Shown here: positions 1 through 8,900 of the stretch, piece after piece
How the letters are laid out: every line of letters begins with the position of its first letter
Position numbering within the stretch: the stretch's first letter is position 1
Source of the DNA: Oxynema aestuarii AP17
GTDB taxonomy: Bacteria; Cyanobacteriota; Cyanobacteriia; Cyanobacteriales; Laspinemataceae
DNA: 64,000 nucleotides
Assembly (NCBI RefSeq): GCF_012295525.1
Contig: NZ_CP051167.1
Coordinates: 6,005,299 to 6,069,298, forward strand
Direction: 5' to 3'
Program-made: the position numbers and the translations under genes
The notes under the pieces: model-generated
The model's input: the letters and a program-made list of their open reading frames with translations, nothing else
Told to the model about the DNA's origin: nothing
Databases searched by the model: none

Positions 1-73
1 TTCCGGGCGGTAAATTAACGCTGCTGGCAGGAACAAAGGCGATTAAGGCCAGAAAATTTGCGATCCAATTCAT
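1..73 (-). CDS. N-terminus of an unidentified protein, cut by the window edge
   Basis: An ATG at 71-73 on the minus strand opens a frame that runs off the left edge after 24 codons. It starts MNWIANFLALIAFVP, a hydrophobic stretch suited to a membrane segment or signal anchor. The fragment is too short to assign to a family. It is reported because the frame is open and the composition is membrane-like. It may not be a gene. Confidence 0.4.
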   Translation of the reverse strand, partial: MNWIANFLALIAFVPASSVNLPPG

Positions 74-259
74 AAGATTTTCGTGGAGAAAGTAGGGCGG
101 ACATTTTGACTGCTTCGGTTCACCTTTAAGCGCTAGACGATCGCCCCTCATTTTAAGGGTTAATTATTTGAGAGTTAAGAAGACGATCGCCCGCTCGTTT
201 TTCAGGAAAGTTCGGGAAATTAGTCATCGGAAAATGGCTGTAAGATCGGCGATCGCCCG

Positions 260-922
260 TCAATTACAATAATCTTGATAGCCCTCGATATAACCCATAA
301 TAATATCTACGGCTTCAGGGCGCATATCTGTCTCGAAGGGATACTTTTTGAGGGCGGTATCGACCCCTTGATAAACGCCGCACCAGCGTTCGACACGATC
401 CATTTCTTCCTGGGCGCGCACGAGACTTCTAACCAGAAAAATTGAGAGGGATTTCGGTTGTTTGTCGATCGCCGCTTCCACCAGATTTAAAGCGTCGGTT
501 TGCATGACTTCGCCTTCACCACCGATCGCTTTCATGGTGAAATAATCGTCCATTGCCAATAAATAACCGAGGGCAAAGGTTTCCTCCGCCGTCAAATCGG
601 CGATCGCCAATTCCGAGGTGGGGCGATCGTGCCGTTCGGCGACATATTCCAAATATTGACGGGCGTTGTAGGTCGTTTCAAATTGCCAGCCGAGAGCATT
701 GACGATCGCCGCTCGCACGTCGTGAGGGACATCCGGGTCGCTCAACGCCGCCATCACGCGATCGTCGAGTTTGGCTTCCGACGCATGACGGACGATTTCC
801 ACGTCTTCATAGGCTTGCCAAAAACGGGTACTGGTCAGGGGACTGTCGGCGCGGGCGACTGGGGCGACGATCGCGATCGAAGCGACGGCGGCGATCGCCG
901 GAAAATAAGGATTAAACTGCAT
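260..922 (-). CDS. Secreted protein of unknown function
   Basis: A 220-residue protein that I do not recognise. It starts with a typical Sec signal peptide: a hydrophobic core at residues 8-20 and an A-R-A cleavage site near residue 25. The mature part is acidic and predicted mostly helical, with helix pairs (residues 40-75, 95-130, 155-180) that resemble loosely repeated alpha-alpha units. No catalytic motif is visible. It probably acts in the periplasm or on the membrane. It stands alone on its strand, facing away from the hydrolase gene that starts at 1076. A shadow frame on the other strand has no such features. Confidence 0.7.
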   Translation of the reverse strand: MQFNPYFPAIAAVASIAIVAPVARADSPLTSTRFWQAYEDVEIVRHASEAKLDDRVMAALSDPDVPHDVRAAIVNALGWQFETTYNARQYLEYVAERHDRPTSELAIADLTAEETFALGYLLAMDDYFTMKAIGGEGEVMQTDALNLVEAAIDKQPKSLSIFLVRSLVRAQEEMDRVERWCGVYQGVDTALKKYPFETDMRPEAVDIIMGYIEGYQDYCN

Positions 923-1041
923 ATAGAAAGATAGACAACAGCACGATTAACTTTATTCTGGCACGAGGCTAGCGGTCAGGAGTGGGGAGTTGCAAGAGAA
1001 ACCGTCAGAATTGTCGCTCTTGTTTTCGATCTGTTCCCTGC

Positions 1042-1076
1042 ATCTAAAATCTACAATCTAAAATCTACAATCCAAA
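1042..1076 (+). repeat. Heptanucleotide tandem repeat ending in a start codon
   Basis: Five consecutive 7-bp units: ATCTAAA, ATCTACA, ATCTAAA, ATCTACA, ATCCAAA. The last base of the fifth unit is the A of the ATG at 1076. The array therefore forms the whole 5' leader next to the gene and leaves no recognisable Shine-Dalgarno sequence. Confidence 0.85.
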
Positions 1077-2773
1077 TGCATCTCCAGCGCCTTAGTGTAT
1101 TTTTCAGTATCTTCTTACTGACTCTCGGACTGGTCGGGTCATTTGTATTGAATCCGATCGCCGAAATTGACTCGGAAGCGTTAAGTATTTCCCGGGATTC
1201 CCAGGGTCAGTTAATCGGTCGCTTATACGTTCCGAAAAACACGCCGCCACCGTATCCCGTGGCGGTTCTGATGCACGGGGTTAACGCCTACAAGCAAATG
1301 ATGGCGCCGTTGGGGGTGGAACTGGCGCGGGGGGGAATGGCGGCGATCGCCCTCGATTTTGGCGGGTCTGGGGAGTCTTATCGGATCGAGGAGGAGAAGG
1401 TCGAGGAGACGGAGGATCGGCAACTGGCGGACGCCCGGGCGGTGGTGGATTACCTGCGCGATCGCGGCGATCGGTTCGATCGCGATCGCATTGCGGTGGT
1501 GGGACATTCTCTCGGGGGCAGGATTGCCCTCAAATTGGGGAAATACGATCCCGAAATTGCCGCGACGGTGGTTTTGGGAATGGGAGGAGAGGCGACGCCA
1601 AAGATGCCGAAAAACTTATTTTTAGGGGTGGGATTGTACGAACAACTCAATCCGCCGTCGGAGGCGATCGCCCTGTTGCAACAAGCAGCGCCACAGAATT
1701 ATGCGGTTTGTATCAATTCCGAGCGTATTTGCGGGAATTTCGAGCAGGGAACCGCCCGGGCGTTGGAAATTTCGCCGAGTACGGACCATATCGGCGAACC
1801 GTTCGATCCTTATTTAATTCGAGGGGTTACGCAGTGGTTGCAGCAGGCGTTCGGTGTGTCGCAACCGTTGGGATTTCCGAAAGCGCCGCCCTTGATTGTC
1901 TGTTTTTTGGCGATATTTAGCGGTGGAGTGGCTTTGGGAACCCACTTATTTTGGCGGACGGGGTTACCCGTGCGATTGCCGGAAATTCGGGAGATTTATC
2001 GTTATTGCGTTTCTTGGCTGCTGGGGTTGGTGATGGCGCTACAGTGGGGGTTGGCGTTATTAGAGGTGGCGCCGAGGTCGGGGGCTGGGAATATGGTGGG
2101 GTTTGGCTACATGCTGTTACTGACGAGCAATTACGCGATCGCCCGCAATCGCGCGATCGCCCGTTGTTTTGGGGTTCCTTTGCTCTATCTGGGACTGCTG
2201 GCGATCGCCTTTATCGCCCCGGCGCTGATGAATGGCTTACCGCAAGCGTTCGCCAATCCCGATTATCTGCTCGCTTTACCCCTATTTTTAATCCAGTGGC
2301 CGTTATTCTGGCTTTACAACGGCTTGCTGAAGGTGAAACTCTTGTTTTTCCCGATTTACAGCTTCGGTTTGCAACCGAGTTGGCTATTGGTTCTGCTCGT
2401 CACGATCGAGTTATTGTGGCCGGGAATAACCTTGACAAAATTTGAAAAATGTGCTTCGTGGGCGATCGCTTTAATGCGGCGTCCCTTGACCTTTACGGGG
2501 ATGGGACGCTGGAACCGCCGTCAGGGGGCGATCGTCTTGGGGTTATCCGTGGTGTTGATGCTGGCGGTGTACTGGCGGCTCTCCGATGGGTTGCTGGCGA
2601 TCGCGGCAGGTCAACTGTATGTGACCGTGTATTTGGTGGGACAGATGCTGTTTTTGCCCCTATCGATCCTGGCGATCGCGGTGCGATCGCGCCCGTTCCA
2701 AGCGATGGAAGGGCGGATCGTCGCCCTAACTACCGATACCCAAACGTCCGGCCAAACCGGGGGTGAGGGGTAA
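1076..2773 (+). CDS. Alpha/beta hydrolase fused to a polytopic membrane domain
   Basis: A 565-residue protein. Residues 5-27 form a signal anchor. Residues 45-260 are an alpha/beta-hydrolase fold: HG oxyanion motif at 67-68, nucleophile elbow GHSLGG at 143-148 (Ser145), and a plausible catalytic His238 in a TDH context. From about 270 to 545 the chain is strongly hydrophobic, with roughly seven or eight membrane segments. The substrate cannot be told from sequence; dienelactone-hydrolase-like or peptidase S9-like esterases share the motifs. The repeat at 1042-1076 runs into its ATG. Its 3' end overlaps the convergent protease gene by 48 bp. A membrane-bound esterase or peptidase is inferred. 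Confidence 0.8.
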   Translation: MHLQRLSVFFSIFLLTLGLVGSFVLNPIAEIDSEALSISRDSQGQLIGRLYVPKNTPPPYPVAVLMHGVNAYKQMMAPLGVELARGGMAAIALDFGGSGESYRIEEEKVEETEDRQLADARAVVDYLRDRGDRFDRDRIAVVGHSLGGRIALKLGKYDPEIAATVVLGMGGEATPKMPKNLFLGVGLYEQLNPPSEAIALLQQAAPQNYAVCINSERICGNFEQGTARALEISPSTDHIGEPFDPYLIRGVTQWLQQAFGVSQPLGFPKAPPLIVCFLAIFSGGVALGTHLFWRTGLPVRLPEIREIYRYCVSWLLGLVMALQWGLALLEVAPRSGAGNMVGFGYMLLLTSNYAIARNRAIARCFGVPLLYLGLLAIAFIAPALMNGLPQAFANPDYLLALPLFLIQWPLFWLYNGLLKVKLLFFPIYSFGLQPSWLLVLLVTIELLWPGITLTKFEKCASWAIALMRRPLTFTGMGRWNRRQGAIVLGLSVVLMLAVYWRLSDGLLAIAAGQLYVTVYLVGQMLFLPLSILAIAVRSRPFQAMEGRIVALTTDTQTSGQTGGEG

Positions 2774-4219
2774 CAAAGTAGCGATCGTCAGGAACAAAGC
2801 GAGTAGGGCTAAAGCTGCCCGGGCGTCGTCCGGTTCGGTGATGTCGTTCAAACTGGGACGTTCTAAACCGCGTTGCAAGAAGAAGATCAGCACGGCCCAA
2901 TAGAGGGCGAGGGGATTGGCAAACGAGGCGATCGCCAGAAAAATTAAGGTGGCGATCGTCGTGCGTCCCGCCATTCTACGACCGTAGACCGCTTGGATGA
3001 TGCGCCCGCCGTCCAACTGTCCCGCAGGTAAGAGGTTAATCGCGGTAATTACCAACCCCAGCCAACCGATGACGGCGAGGGGATGAACGGCGACGAGTTG
3101 CTGTTCGAGTTGGGACCCGAGGACGACCTTCGCCAACGTCCCGACTAAAATTGAGCCTTTGAAAAACTCCGAGGGGACTTGAAATAAACTGCCTTCTCCG
3201 GAGAGGCTAAAACCGATTAAGAGCATGGCGAGGGAGACCAAACCGCCCGCCGCCGGTCCGGCAAAAGCCACGTCAAATAAGACACTGCGGTTCGGTAAGA
3301 GGGACTCGAACCGATCGATCGCCCCAAACGAGCCAATTTGCCATGTAGGGATTAAAAACGGCCAACTGAGGCGCACGTCGTGCCGTTTGGCCCAGACCCG
3401 GTGACCGATTTCGTGGGCGAGGAGGACGCCCCAAATTCCGGCGGCGAGGGGCAGTACTTCCCCGAAGCGATCGAGATGGCTATATAAATCGAAGCCGAGG
3501 AATAAACCGCCCGTTTCGCAACTGGTTAAAATCGTCGCCACCAGTAAAATTCCGGCGAGGGCTTTTTGTCCGGTACTCAGGGGTTGGGGGTCGTTTTCCT
3601 GGGGTAGGACGATGACCACGGGCTTGTCTTCCGGATCGCAGACCAGGAAGAGGCGGTAGCGATCGCCGAGACGGTCGTGGAGGCTTTTAGAGAGGCGCTG
3701 GCGGGATTCTTCCGGGTCGCCGCGCAAATTGCCTCTAAAAATGGCTCCTTGTTGGTAGGGAATGGTTTCGGTCGAGAAGAAGGTGTCGATTCCGAAGATT
3801 CCTTGAATTTTTTGTAGGTCTTCTTGAGGGATGGGAACGAATTCCGGTGGGGCGATCGTGGAATCGCCGCCCTCCTTGGCGGCTTCCCCAGGGTCCGAAG
3901 CCTCTTGCTGTTGCAGGCGTTGCGCGGCCCGTTCTCGCAACAGGGTTTCCTGTCCTTCGGCGCGTAACTTTTTGCCGAGGAAGATATAAATCCCAGCCGA
4001 TCCGATCACGAGGAAGAGAATCCCGACCAGATTGAGGTAAATCCCCGCCGCAAATAGCCCGAAAAAGAGTAGCCACGGCGCCATGAGGACGACGGACTGC
4101 AACCACGCCAAGATCCCCAATTTTCCGAAGGATCGGGCGCGATAATATCCCCATCCCAAGACTCCCAAGGCGAGGAAGACAATCGCGATCGTCGCCACGT
4201 TTTCTGTTGCAATATTCAT
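2726..4219 (-). CDS. Site-2 protease family zinc metalloprotease, EGY type
   Basis: A 497-residue intramembrane metalloprotease of family M50. Membrane segments lie at about 8-26, 40-62 and 65-82, followed by a soluble Gln/Glu-rich stretch (90-135). A GNLRG motif at 163-167 is characteristic of the EGY subgroup of plants and cyanobacteria. The zinc site is HEIGH (269-273), with a distal LLPAGQLDGG motif (396-405) supplying the third ligand. Such proteases cut membrane substrates; chloroplast EGY1 is needed for thylakoid development. The substrate here is unknown. Its last 48 bp overlap the convergent hydrolase gene. MurQ lies 33 bp upstream in the same direction, so co-transcription is possible. 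Confidence 0.9.
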   Translation of the reverse strand: MNIATENVATIAIVFLALGVLGWGYYRARSFGKLGILAWLQSVVLMAPWLLFFGLFAAGIYLNLVGILFLVIGSAGIYIFLGKKLRAEGQETLLRERAAQRLQQQEASDPGEAAKEGGDSTIAPPEFVPIPQEDLQKIQGIFGIDTFFSTETIPYQQGAIFRGNLRGDPEESRQRLSKSLHDRLGDRYRLFLVCDPEDKPVVIVLPQENDPQPLSTGQKALAGILLVATILTSCETGGLFLGFDLYSHLDRFGEVLPLAAGIWGVLLAHEIGHRVWAKRHDVRLSWPFLIPTWQIGSFGAIDRFESLLPNRSVLFDVAFAGPAAGGLVSLAMLLIGFSLSGEGSLFQVPSEFFKGSILVGTLAKVVLGSQLEQQLVAVHPLAVIGWLGLVITAINLLPAGQLDGGRIIQAVYGRRMAGRTTIATLIFLAIASFANPLALYWAVLIFFLQRGLERPSLNDITEPDDARAALALLALFLTIATLLPLTPGLAGRLGIGS

Positions 4220-4252
4220 GCTGTCGTTGTAATCGTGCAGACGATTTTAATT

Positions 4253-5191
4253 CTACGATTTAGTATTATCGGACGTTTGAGAGTCGCGATCGCGGTAACT
4301 GTCGATCGCCGCTCGCAGTTGACCGTGATGTTCGGCGAGGAGGGTTTCGCTGCTGTCGCGATCGAGTCCGGTCCAGTGCATGATTAAGGCCAATTTGACC
4401 GATCGCCCGCTCTTTTCGAGCAAATAGCCCGCCTCATCGCGGTTTAATCCGGTCAGGTCGCGCAGAATCCGCAAGGCGCGATCGTGTAACTTGCTGTTGG
4501 TCACGGCAACATCGACCATGCGATTGCCGTAAACCTTACCCAGCTTGACCATCACTCCCGTCGAAATAATATTTAAGGCCATTTTGGTAACCGTTCCCGC
4601 TTTTAAGCGCGTCGAACCCGCCAAAATCTCCGGTCCGACAATCAGGCGAATGTCGATATCGACTTCTACGGGAACTTGCGAGACGGGTACGCAGGCGATC
4701 AGGGCCGTGGTTGCCCCGCGCCGCCGCGCCGCTTGGATCGCCCCTTGTACGTAAGGGGTCGTCCCCCCGGCGGTAATGCCGATCAGCATATCCAATTCGG
4801 TGACGTGACGACGGGCGATCTCCTGTTCGCCATCTTCGGCCCGGTCTTCGAGGTCTTCCGAACTGCGGATTAACGCTCCGGCGCCTCCGGCAATAATGCC
4901 CTGAACCAGTTCGGGAGGGGTGCAGAAGGTCGGCGGACATTCTGCCGCGTCTAACACGCCCAAACGACCACTGGTTCCGGCGCCGATATAAAATAAGCGA
5001 CCGCCGCGCCCTAAAGCGTGGGCCGCGCGATCGATCGCCCGGGCCAGAGATTCGCGCGCCCCGGCGATCGCGTCTAGGGTTTTTTGGTCTTCTCGATTGA
5101 ATAAATCGACTAATTCTAGGGAACTGAGGCGATCGAGATTCGCACTCGAAGGATTGATTTGTTCGGTCAGTAAATGTCCGCGTTCTTCCAT
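4253..5191 (-). CDS. murQ: N-acetylmuramic acid 6-phosphate etherase
   Basis: MurQ cleaves the lactyl ether of MurNAc-6-phosphate to give GlcNAc-6-phosphate and D-lactate, a step in reusing cell-wall amino sugars in the cytoplasm. The 312-residue length is normal. The SIS-domain phosphosugar loop GAGTSGRLG is at 70-78, followed by the family signature DAAECPPTF at 81-89, and ITAGGTTPY is in the middle of the domain. The C-terminal helical part is complete. The protein begins MEERGHLLTEQ as in other MurQ proteins, which supports the ATG at 5191. No MurNAc kinase or transporter gene is adjacent. Confidence 0.96.
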   Translation of the reverse strand: MEERGHLLTEQINPSSANLDRLSSLELVDLFNREDQKTLDAIAGARESLARAIDRAAHALGRGGRLFYIGAGTSGRLGVLDAAECPPTFCTPPELVQGIIAGGAGALIRSSEDLEDRAEDGEQEIARRHVTELDMLIGITAGGTTPYVQGAIQAARRRGATTALIACVPVSQVPVEVDIDIRLIVGPEILAGSTRLKAGTVTKMALNIISTGVMVKLGKVYGNRMVDVAVTNSKLHDRALRILRDLTGLNRDEAGYLLEKSGRSVKLALIMHWTGLDRDSSETLLAEHHGQLRAAIDSYRDRDSQTSDNTKS

Positions 5192-5214
5192 GTTTTGGGG
5201 GAGTAAGGAGTAGT

Positions 5215-5257
5215 GCGGGCCTCTGGCCCGCTTGGAATACGGGCCTCTGGCCCGCTT
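5215..5257. repeat. Duplicated short hairpin upstream of murQ
   Basis: The motif CGGGCCTCTGGCCCGCTT occurs twice, starting at 5216 and 5240, separated by a few bases. Each copy contains the palindrome GGGCC-TCT-GGCCC and could form a small hairpin. It lies 25 bp upstream of the murQ start, in its probable leader. Confidence 0.75.
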
Positions 5258-5343
5258 TGGGTAGGCGGTTAGATCTCGGAGTTGACTGTAGCGCCGAGCA
5301 TCTTGAGGGCTGTTAGTAGGGTTCGATCTACTTTACGCTGTCA

Positions 5344-5385
5344 CTCTCAAATGTGAAATTTCAAATCTCAAATCTCAAATCCTCA
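5344..5385. repeat. Heptanucleotide tandem repeat over a stop codon
   Basis: Six 7-bp units of the form ATCTCAA, two of them exact at 5365-5378. The array runs into the gene at 5383-5763 and contains its stop codon (TCA on the plus strand at 5383-5385). Confidence 0.75.
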
Positions 5386-5763
5386 CAACAAGCCTTCTAA
5401 CTGTCGGCGGATGCGGTCGAGATCGTCGGAAGAGATCTCCGTCTCGTCTGTGGCTGGGGTCTGTTGGGGTTGGTCGGCTTTCCAGTCCGTATCCTCGATA
5501 TTGGTTTCTGGAGGGACGGCTAATTCCCCTTCGGGGATTAACTTGCAATCGTAATCCGCCTCGTTACAAAAGGCTTCCACCTCCTCCGAGTCGATTTCCT
5601 CGGCAACCGGGGCGGGAAAGTCTTGTGCTTCTAACATCAAGGCGTAACGGGTGGCGTCGTCTTCCGACTCGAACATCAGAACTGTATTGCGATCGCCGAT
5701 CTGCAAGGTATGGATCCCTTCGTTTTCAGTGCGTGGATTGAAGAGTAAAACGTAAACTCGCAT
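5383..5763 (-). CDS. DUF3110 domain-containing protein
   Basis: A 126-residue cyanobacterial and plastid-type protein. Residues 1-75 carry the DUF3110 signature: it starts MRVYVLLFNPRTENEGIHTL and continues with a segment on handling of Asp/Glu-rich loops (FESEDDATRYALML). The C-terminal 50 residues are acidic and look disordered, ending in a short helix LDRIRRQLEGLL. No enzymatic motif is present. The function of the family is not known to me; small soluble DUF3110 proteins are widespread in oxygenic phototrophs. Its stop codon lies inside a heptanucleotide repeat. Confidence 0.88.
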   Translation of the reverse strand: MRVYVLLFNPRTENEGIHTLQIGDRNTVLMFESEDDATRYALMLEAQDFPAPVAEEIDSEEVEAFCNEADYDCKLIPEGELAVPPETNIEDTDWKADQPQQTPATDETEISSDDLDRIRRQLEGLL

Positions 5764-5861
5764 AGTTGGAAAGCGGTAATTTTTTGGGTTTTAGGGTTTC
5801 AAGTGATTCGAGGCGATCGCGCCGTCGTTTCTTGACTGCTTTGTCGGTCTCGTCCCCGTCT

Positions 5862-5946
5862 CAAGTCTAAAGTCTCCCCTCTCAAGACTCAAGTGATGGT
5901 TCTCCCCTTGCATCTCCAATCTAAAATCGAAAACCTACAATCAAAA
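5862..5946. repeat. Two blocks of heptanucleotide repeats before the tamB-like gene
   Basis: Five units of CAAGTCT type occupy 5862-5896, and five units of ATCTAAA type (ATCTCCA, ATCTAAA, ATCGAAA, ACCTACA, ATCAAAA) occupy 5912-5946. They lie between the divergent DUF3110 gene and the tamB-like start at 5976. Confidence 0.75.
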
Positions 5947-5975
5947 ATGGTACGACCGCCTTCTCCCTTGTTGGA

Positions 5976-8900
5976 ATGAGTCCGTCTCCCATGCCACAGC
6001 ATCCCCCCGAACCCCCCGCGCGCGATCGCGAAGCGTCTCCCAAGGAGAATCGCCGCCGATGGCCCAAACGCCTCAAACGCCTTATCCTCATCGTCACGCC
6101 GATCGCCGCGATCGCCGGAACGGCAGGTGCTGCATATTTATGGTATTTTGTCAACACTGAATTATCGCCCCTGGTCGGTCGGGAATTGAGCAAACTGTTC
6201 GATCGCCCGGTGAACGTCGGTCCGGTGCAACGGGTTTCCCTCACCGGGATTCGGGTCGGCGAAAGTACGATTCCCGCCACCGCCACCGATCCGGATCGGG
6301 CGATCGTCCCGGCGGTCGAGGTCGGTTTCGACCCGTTGCAATTCCTGCTGACGCGCACCCTCAGCCTCGACGTGACCCTCCTCGACCCCCAACTGTACCT
6401 CGAACAACGTCGGGACGAAGCCTGGTTAAAAACGACCCTCCACACCGAAGATGACGGCAAAGACAGCGCGATCGAAATCCAACTCGACGCCATCCGCTTT
6501 CGCGACGGACAACTCACCCTCCAACCGAACGCCGAAGTCCGCGCCGAACTTCTAGACACCGAACCCAAACCGATCCCTCCCGTCGTCGTCACCCCTCTCG
6601 ACGGTCAAGCCCTCTTTCTCGACAACCAAAAGCGGATCGCCTTTGAAGTCACCGGAACCCCCGCCACGGGAGGCGAACTCGACATCGACGGCGAAGTGCT
6701 CGTCGATACCCTCGACATCAAACTCGGTGTTCGCGCCGGAGACCTTTCCGGGCCGAATATCATGCCCCTGATTCCCAATTTACCGATCGCCGTCTTCGCC
6801 GGAACCCTGGGCGCCAATCTCACCCTCACCTTACGCGAAACTGAGGTTTTACAATGGCAGGGCATCGCCAGCTTTAACGACATCACCGCCCGACTGGCGA
6901 CCCTCGAACCCAATTTGACCCAAGCGACCGGACGGCTGCGCTTTTCGGAATTAAAAGTCGCCCTCGAAGATACCCGCGCCTTTTACGGAGAACTGTTCGG
7001 AACCGCCGCAGGCACCATCGACACCACCGCCGACTATAACTTAAACATCCAACTCCCCCCGACGACCCTCGAAAAAGTCACGAACACGTTGGATTTAGAA
7101 ACTCCCGTCCCCGTCACGGGGGAAATCGCCGGGGACTTTCAAGTCACCGGACCGCTAGAGGCGCCGATTTTCTCGGGAACCGTCGCCAATACCAAAGTTG
7201 CTCGAATTGACAAGATCGATTTCGATCGCCTCCGAGGACAAATCCGCATCGACGCGATCGCCGGACAGATGGTTTTAGAATCATTGATTGGCGAACCTGT
7301 CGCCGGAGGGCGCATCACCGGAAGCGGCGCCATCCCCCTCGCCCCGGATGAAGGGATGAGCCTCAATTTCACCGCCCGCAACCTTCCCGGCGATGCCTTG
7401 GGCGAAGTCTATTCGGGCGGTCCCTCGGACGTGGCGATCGGTCCGATTCAAGGCCGGGCCCGGGTACGCGGAACCCCCGAAAATCCCGTTACTTTCGTCA
7501 ATTGGGATGCCCGCGAAGGCGACTATCCCGCCTCCGGGGAAATCGTCGTCACCGGGGCAATTTCCAGCTTTCGCAACACTCGCATTCAAGTTCCCGGGGG
7601 GGAATTACAGGTCACCGGAAGCGCCAACCAACAGACTCGCCTCTGGCAAGCTTTTGTCACTACAGACGAGTTGGCCCTCGCCCCGTTATTGCCGCCGGGT
7701 TCGCCTTCTGTCGAAGGGGCGATCGCCGCTAACGTGCAGCTATCGGGAACCTTGGATAGTTTCGAGTTAGGGGAGATCGACGCCGAGGGGGGCGGTTTTC
7801 TCAGTTTGGGCGATCGCGGGACCGTCGCCGCCACCGGAAGCTTGCAAAACGGTCGCTGGACCGCCCAAATTGCCACCTCGGATCTCTCCCTCAACCCCTT
7901 CGTTCCAGATTTAGCCGTTCCCGTGGGGTTGCCGAGTGCGGAAATCGACCTCGCGGGTCGGATCGACTCGTTCGATCCGGCGCAATTGGCTGCGTCGGGC
8001 ACCGCCACCGTTCGGATTGCCGGAGGCACCCTACAAACCGAGGGAGAAATCGATCGCGGCAATTTCCAACTGGCGGTCGCCGCTTCCGGGATTCCCGTGG
8101 ATCGCCTCGCCGAGAACCTCCCGGTTCCCATTCGCTTAAACGCTGGCAACTTAAGGGTTTCCGGCAATCTGGCCGATCTGAATTTGGGGGCGATCGCCGC
8201 GCGCACTGAATTTGACGCGATCGTTGCCGGGGCGCCGATTCGCGGCAACGGACAACTCGATCGCGGCGACTTCCAACTCGCCCTCGATACCGCTAATTTG
8301 CAACTCAATCCCTTCGCCCCCGCTTTACCCGTCCCGGTGGAACTCGTCGAGGGAGAATTGACCGTGTTCGGCAATGTCAACCGCCTCGATCCGGCGCAAG
8401 TACGCGCCACGACCCGGGTCGCCCTCGATGTCGCCGAGACTCGGATCGCGGGGACGGGTCAGTTAAATCGCGGGGATTTTGAACTGTCGTTGAGGGGCGA
8501 TCGCCTCTCCCTGAATCGCTTTTCTCCAGACTTACCCGTCCCGGTGGAAGTGAGAGACGCCGAGTTCACCGTTCTGGGCAATCTCGCCGATCTCGACCCC
8601 AACCAGATCGCCGCCTCGGGATCGGCCCGGGTCGATCTCGCCGGGGGCGATCTGCTGGCGAATGGCACGGTGAAAGCAGGTGGGTTTCAAGGGGCGATCG
8701 CCGCCTCCGGCCTGGATTTAACCGCCCTCGCCCCGGATCTGCCCGTTCCGGTCACTTTGGTGGGCGGTCGCGCCGAAGTAGCCGGACGACTCGACGATCT
8801 CGACCCACAAAATATAGACGGCACCGCAACGGTGGCGTTAACGGTGGCCGGGGGGCGGGTCAAAGGTGAGGGCAGTTTACAACAAGGACGCTGGCAGGGG

